Source of the DNA: Streptomyces globosus
GTDB taxonomy: Bacteria; Actinomycetota; Actinomycetes; Streptomycetales; Streptomycetaceae
Reading direction: 5' to 3'
DNA length: 64,000 bases
Assembly (NCBI RefSeq): GCF_003325375.1
Contig: NZ_CP030862.1
Span: forward strand, 5,399,501 to 5,463,500
Positions 61,782 to 64,000 of this stretch are shown piece after piece. The first letter of the stretch is position 1, and each line of letters opens with the position of its first letter. The translations under genes and the position numbers were made by a program. The notes beneath the pieces are model-generated. The model did no database searches. It worked only from the letters and a program-made list of their open reading frames with translations, and was not told the DNA's origin.

Positions 61782-63070
61782 CCGGGGGGCCGGCGGGTGG
61801 GATCGGGAGTGACTGGCGTTCCGGTGACGGCGTCGAGGAAGACGTCGGGCTGGGGGGAGCCTTCGGGCATGCCGACCATCCATACCGGCCGCCATGTACC
61901 GCTGATCTTCTGTGCGAGGAGGACCGCGGCGGTCGGGGTGCGGCCGGTGTGCTCACGGGCGCGGGTCTCGGCCGTTTCACGGTTGAGGACCGGGGCAGGC
62001 ATGGCGGGGTCTGGTTCGGGGATGCACGAGACATGCAGGATGCGGCCGGTTGAGGTGACGGCGAGGTCGAGGCGCATCGGGAGCATGACCCCGTTGGCGT
62101 GCCTGCGGTAGGTGAGTTCGTACACGGTGCGGGGACTGTTGCCGAGCGGCTGAGTGGTGAGGGTGCTCCCCCGGACTTGGTCGGGAAACCAGGTCTCGGC
62201 GAACGTCTTCCCGGTGGCGGTTGCGTCGGCGGCGGTGAGGGTGCCAGGTTCGGCCTCGTTGTTGCGGGCCTTGATGCTGGTCAGGGTGCGGTCCGGCCAC
62301 ACGCCGTCGATGGTGCCGCTGTCGGATTGGAAGGCGAGGATCCACCGGCCGTCGCGGTGTTCGGTGTGGATGCCGCTGTTCTGCTGGTTGGGGCCGAACG
62401 CTGCGGTGGATACTTCGCCCATCCACTGGACGGCTTCCTCTGTGGCGGCGACCCGAGTGGCCGTTTCTCGGTCGGAAGCGACGGCGTCGCGGGTGTCGGG
62501 TGTCCAGATCGCGAGGACGGCGGTGAGGAGCACGGATCCGGCGGCCGCGGTGATCGTGGAGAGGGCGGCATCACGTTTCCAGCGCAGGGCAAGGGAATCC
62601 CCGGCGGCGAGCAACCACACGAGAGCGGCTGCGGTGCCGATGACGGCCCCGGCGGAGTTCATGACGAGGTCGGTGAGGCTGCACGTGCGGCCGGTCGCCA
62701 GGCGGGTCTGTGCGGCCTCGATGGCGGCGCTGCCGACGACGGCCGCCGTCACGGTCAGCAGTGGTTTGCGGAATGCGACGGCGGCGAACAGGGGGGCGGG
62801 GATGAACAGGGCGAAGTTCAGCCACGCTGACGGGCCGAGCCCGGCGAGTTCGAAGCCGAGGTCGCAGGAGTTGCGGCCTGCGTCGGCGGACAGACCGGGC
62901 ATGAGGGTGACGCAGACGATGCCCGCCACGGATACGGCGGACAAGACGGTCGCAAAGGCGGGGATGGTGTTGCGGTGGGCGAAGACGGCGGCCGGGACAC
63001 CGAATATCACAGCCAGGATGCAGAAGCCGAGGATAAGGCCCGGTACTGCGTCCAGCGACGCTTCGATCAT
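61778..63070 (-). CDS. VanZ-family membrane protein
   Basis: 430 residues, ATG 63070 with AAGGAGA. The N-terminal ~180 residues form a VanZ-like membrane unit: ILGFCILAVIFGVPAAVFAH, VAGIVCVTLMPGLSADAGRN, LNFALFIPAPLFAAVAF, and AIEAAQTRLATGRTCSLTDL. A last helix (ITAAAGSVLLTAVLAIWTP) leads to an extracellular domain of about 230 residues without recognisable family. VanZ proteins are known for low-level teicoplanin resistance, but many are of unknown role. Its TAG stop codon lies in the IS target site CTAG. Confidence 0.85.
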   Translation of the reverse strand: MIEASLDAVPGLILGFCILAVIFGVPAAVFAHRNTIPAFATVLSAVSVAGIVCVTLMPGLSADAGRNSCDLGFELAGLGPSAWLNFALFIPAPLFAAVAFRKPLLTVTAAVVGSAAIEAAQTRLATGRTCSLTDLVMNSAGAVIGTAAALVWLLAAGDSLALRWKRDAALSTITAAAGSVLLTAVLAIWTPDTRDAVASDRETATRVAATEEAVQWMGEVSTAAFGPNQQNSGIHTEHRDGRWILAFQSDSGTIDGVWPDRTLTSIKARNNEAEPGTLTAADATATGKTFAETWFPDQVRGSTLTTQPLGNSPRTVYELTYRRHANGVMLPMRLDLAVTSTGRILHVSCIPEPDPAMPAPVLNRETAETRAREHTGRTPTAAVLLAQKISGTWRPVWMVGMPEGSPQPDVFLDAVTGTPVTPDPTRRPPG

Positions 63071-63151
63071 GAGGGTGTCTCCTTGAAAAAGGACTGCCGG
63101 GTGCGGCGCTGGCGGTCAGCGTCGCACCCGGCAGGGTGGTGGTGCGGGGAG

Positions 63152-63550
63152 TCAGCAGAAGTGGACGGTCGGCGTGTAGTAGATGCTGCCGGTGGCCCAC
63201 ATCGATCCGGTGGCCTTGCAGTCGGAGGCGTAACGCGACTTGCTGACACCGCCCCACTGCGTGATGACTGTCTGCCCTGCGGAGACGGACTTGTATGCGT
63301 CGCTGCTGCCGAAGCGGCCGTCCTTGGTGATCATCTCCAGGCGTACGGAGACCTTGGATCCGGCGGTCTTCTTGTAGGCGGTGGACGCGTAGAACACCGA
63401 CGAGTCCCCGTAGGCGGACCCGTCCTGAGCGGTGAACGACAGCGTTCCGTTGCTCAGCTTGGTGCTGGTGGTGACGGCGTATGCGGCCGCGGTCCCCCCG
63501 ACGACGAGCGCCCCGGTGACGGCTCCGACGGCCAATGCTCGCATGAACAT
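63152..63550 (-). CDS. Small secreted protein
   Basis: 132 residues with a signal peptide (MFMRALAVGAVTGALVVGG, cleaved near AAAYA). The mature part (TTSTKLSNGTLSFTAQDGSA, SSVFYASTAYKKTAGSKVSV, SDAYKSVSAGQTVITQWGGV) is beta-rich with two cysteines, one in the final HFC. I recognise no family. It precedes the VanZ gene by 81 bp on the same strand and may be its operon partner. Confidence 0.8.
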   Translation of the reverse strand: MFMRALAVGAVTGALVVGGTAAAYAVTTSTKLSNGTLSFTAQDGSAYGDSSVFYASTAYKKTAGSKVSVRLEMITKDGRFGSSDAYKSVSAGQTVITQWGGVSKSRYASDCKATGSMWATGSIYYTPTVHFC

Positions 63551-63702
63551 GCGATCCCCTCCCCAATTCGTCAGTCATTTCCCCGGGAGTAACGCTACGT
63601 CTGGCTCTGGTGACGGTCTATGCGACCGTGAGTCGTTCAGCAAGTTGTTTCGAGCCATGGACGTTCTCGAACTGGCCCGCAGGCGTTTAGAGGTCGTTTT
63701 CT

Positions 63703-64000
63703 TTGGCGCTTTCGGTCGCTGAAAGGTTTCTGGCGGATCTGGTTGAGCGGCTGGCGCCAGACGAGTTGTGGGAGTTGTTCCGGCTGGTGGTGCCGCCGAC
63801 GGAGGTAACACGTCCGCAGGGCGGAGGCCGCCGGCGGGCAGGGGATCGGGTGGCTCTGGCGGCGATCACCTTCGTCGCCACGTCGGGCTGCACCTGGCGG
63901 CAGCTTCCACCCGTGTTCGGGCCGTGCCGGCAGACGGTCTACCGGCGGTTCGCCCAGTGGATCCTGCAGCGGGTCCGGGCCCGGCTCCACCGCGTCGTCC
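63703..64000 (+). CDS. IS5-type transposase, N-terminal part (cut by window end)
   Basis: The frame reads ERFLADLVERLAPDELWELF, RLVVPPTEVTRPQGGGRRRA, GDRVALAAITFVATSGCTWR, QLPPVFGPCRQTVYRRFAQW, the DUF4096-type N-terminus of IS5-family transposases common in Streptomyces. It is open to the window edge. The start is unresolved; TTG 63703 is the earliest option in the frame, and the IS end is probably near 63680-63700 (tttagaggtcgtttt). Confidence 0.8.
   Translation, partial: MALSVAERFLADLVERLAPDELWELFRLVVPPTEVTRPQGGGRRRAGDRVALAAITFVATSGCTWRQLPPVFGPCRQTVYRRFAQWILQRVRARLHRVV

Overview
The window is high-GC actinomycete DNA with GTG and occasional TTG starts, 4-bp stop/start overlaps, long GC hairpin terminators and divergent regulator/target pairs. 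Gene order (aceE end, lipB-lipA, glnA, glnII, malEFG-malR) and protein sequences point to a Streptomyces chromosome, mostly core.

Layout. 0-5.4 kb: end of aceE, a DUF4240 protein, a divergent SDR/TetR pair and a secreted protein with three almost identical 125-residue repeats. 5.6-11.3 kb: glnA with a four-box GlnR operator, RDD and DUF4191 membrane proteins, and the lipoate genes lipA and lipB. 11.4-19.6 kb: an NsdA-like regulator, a flavin oxidoreductase, a TIGR01777 epimerase, a coupled SPFH/NAD-kinase-like pair under twin palindromes, a polytopic membrane protein and a PP2C phosphatase. 19.6-24 kb: a small basic protein, an ArsC-like reductase, a gene-free ~1 kb inverted repeat whose arms carry cloverleaf-foldable elements, a Gfo/Idh/MocA oxidoreductase and glnII with a second GlnR operator. 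24-34.9 kb: a possible leader ORF and winged-helix protein, a PepSY/His-rich membrane pair, a rhomboid-like protein, a tyrosine phosphatase, a sigma-like membrane protein and a di-iron protein/ferredoxin-reductase pair with a TetR.

34.8-51.2 kb is a starch and maltodextrin locus: secreted pullulanase and alpha-amylase, a LacI regulator, alpha-glucosidase, malG, malF, malE, and on the other strand a second alpha-glucosidase and malR. Secreted enzymes cut starch, MalEFG imports the products and the glucosidases hydrolyse them. TTGC/GCAA-type palindromes before the amylase and around malE fit LacI-family control.

51.2-55.5 kb holds a PAP2-like enzyme, an overlapping four-gene operon (HTH, DUF397, HEAT, GNAT) and a divergent anti-sigma-like ATPase. 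55.5-64 kb is accessory: a gene remnant, a 1347-residue secreted DNRLRE/amidase protein coupled to a lipoprotein (possible toxin and immunity pair), a TetR tail, an internally deleted IS701-type element, a VanZ protein, a small secreted protein and the start of an IS5-type transposase.
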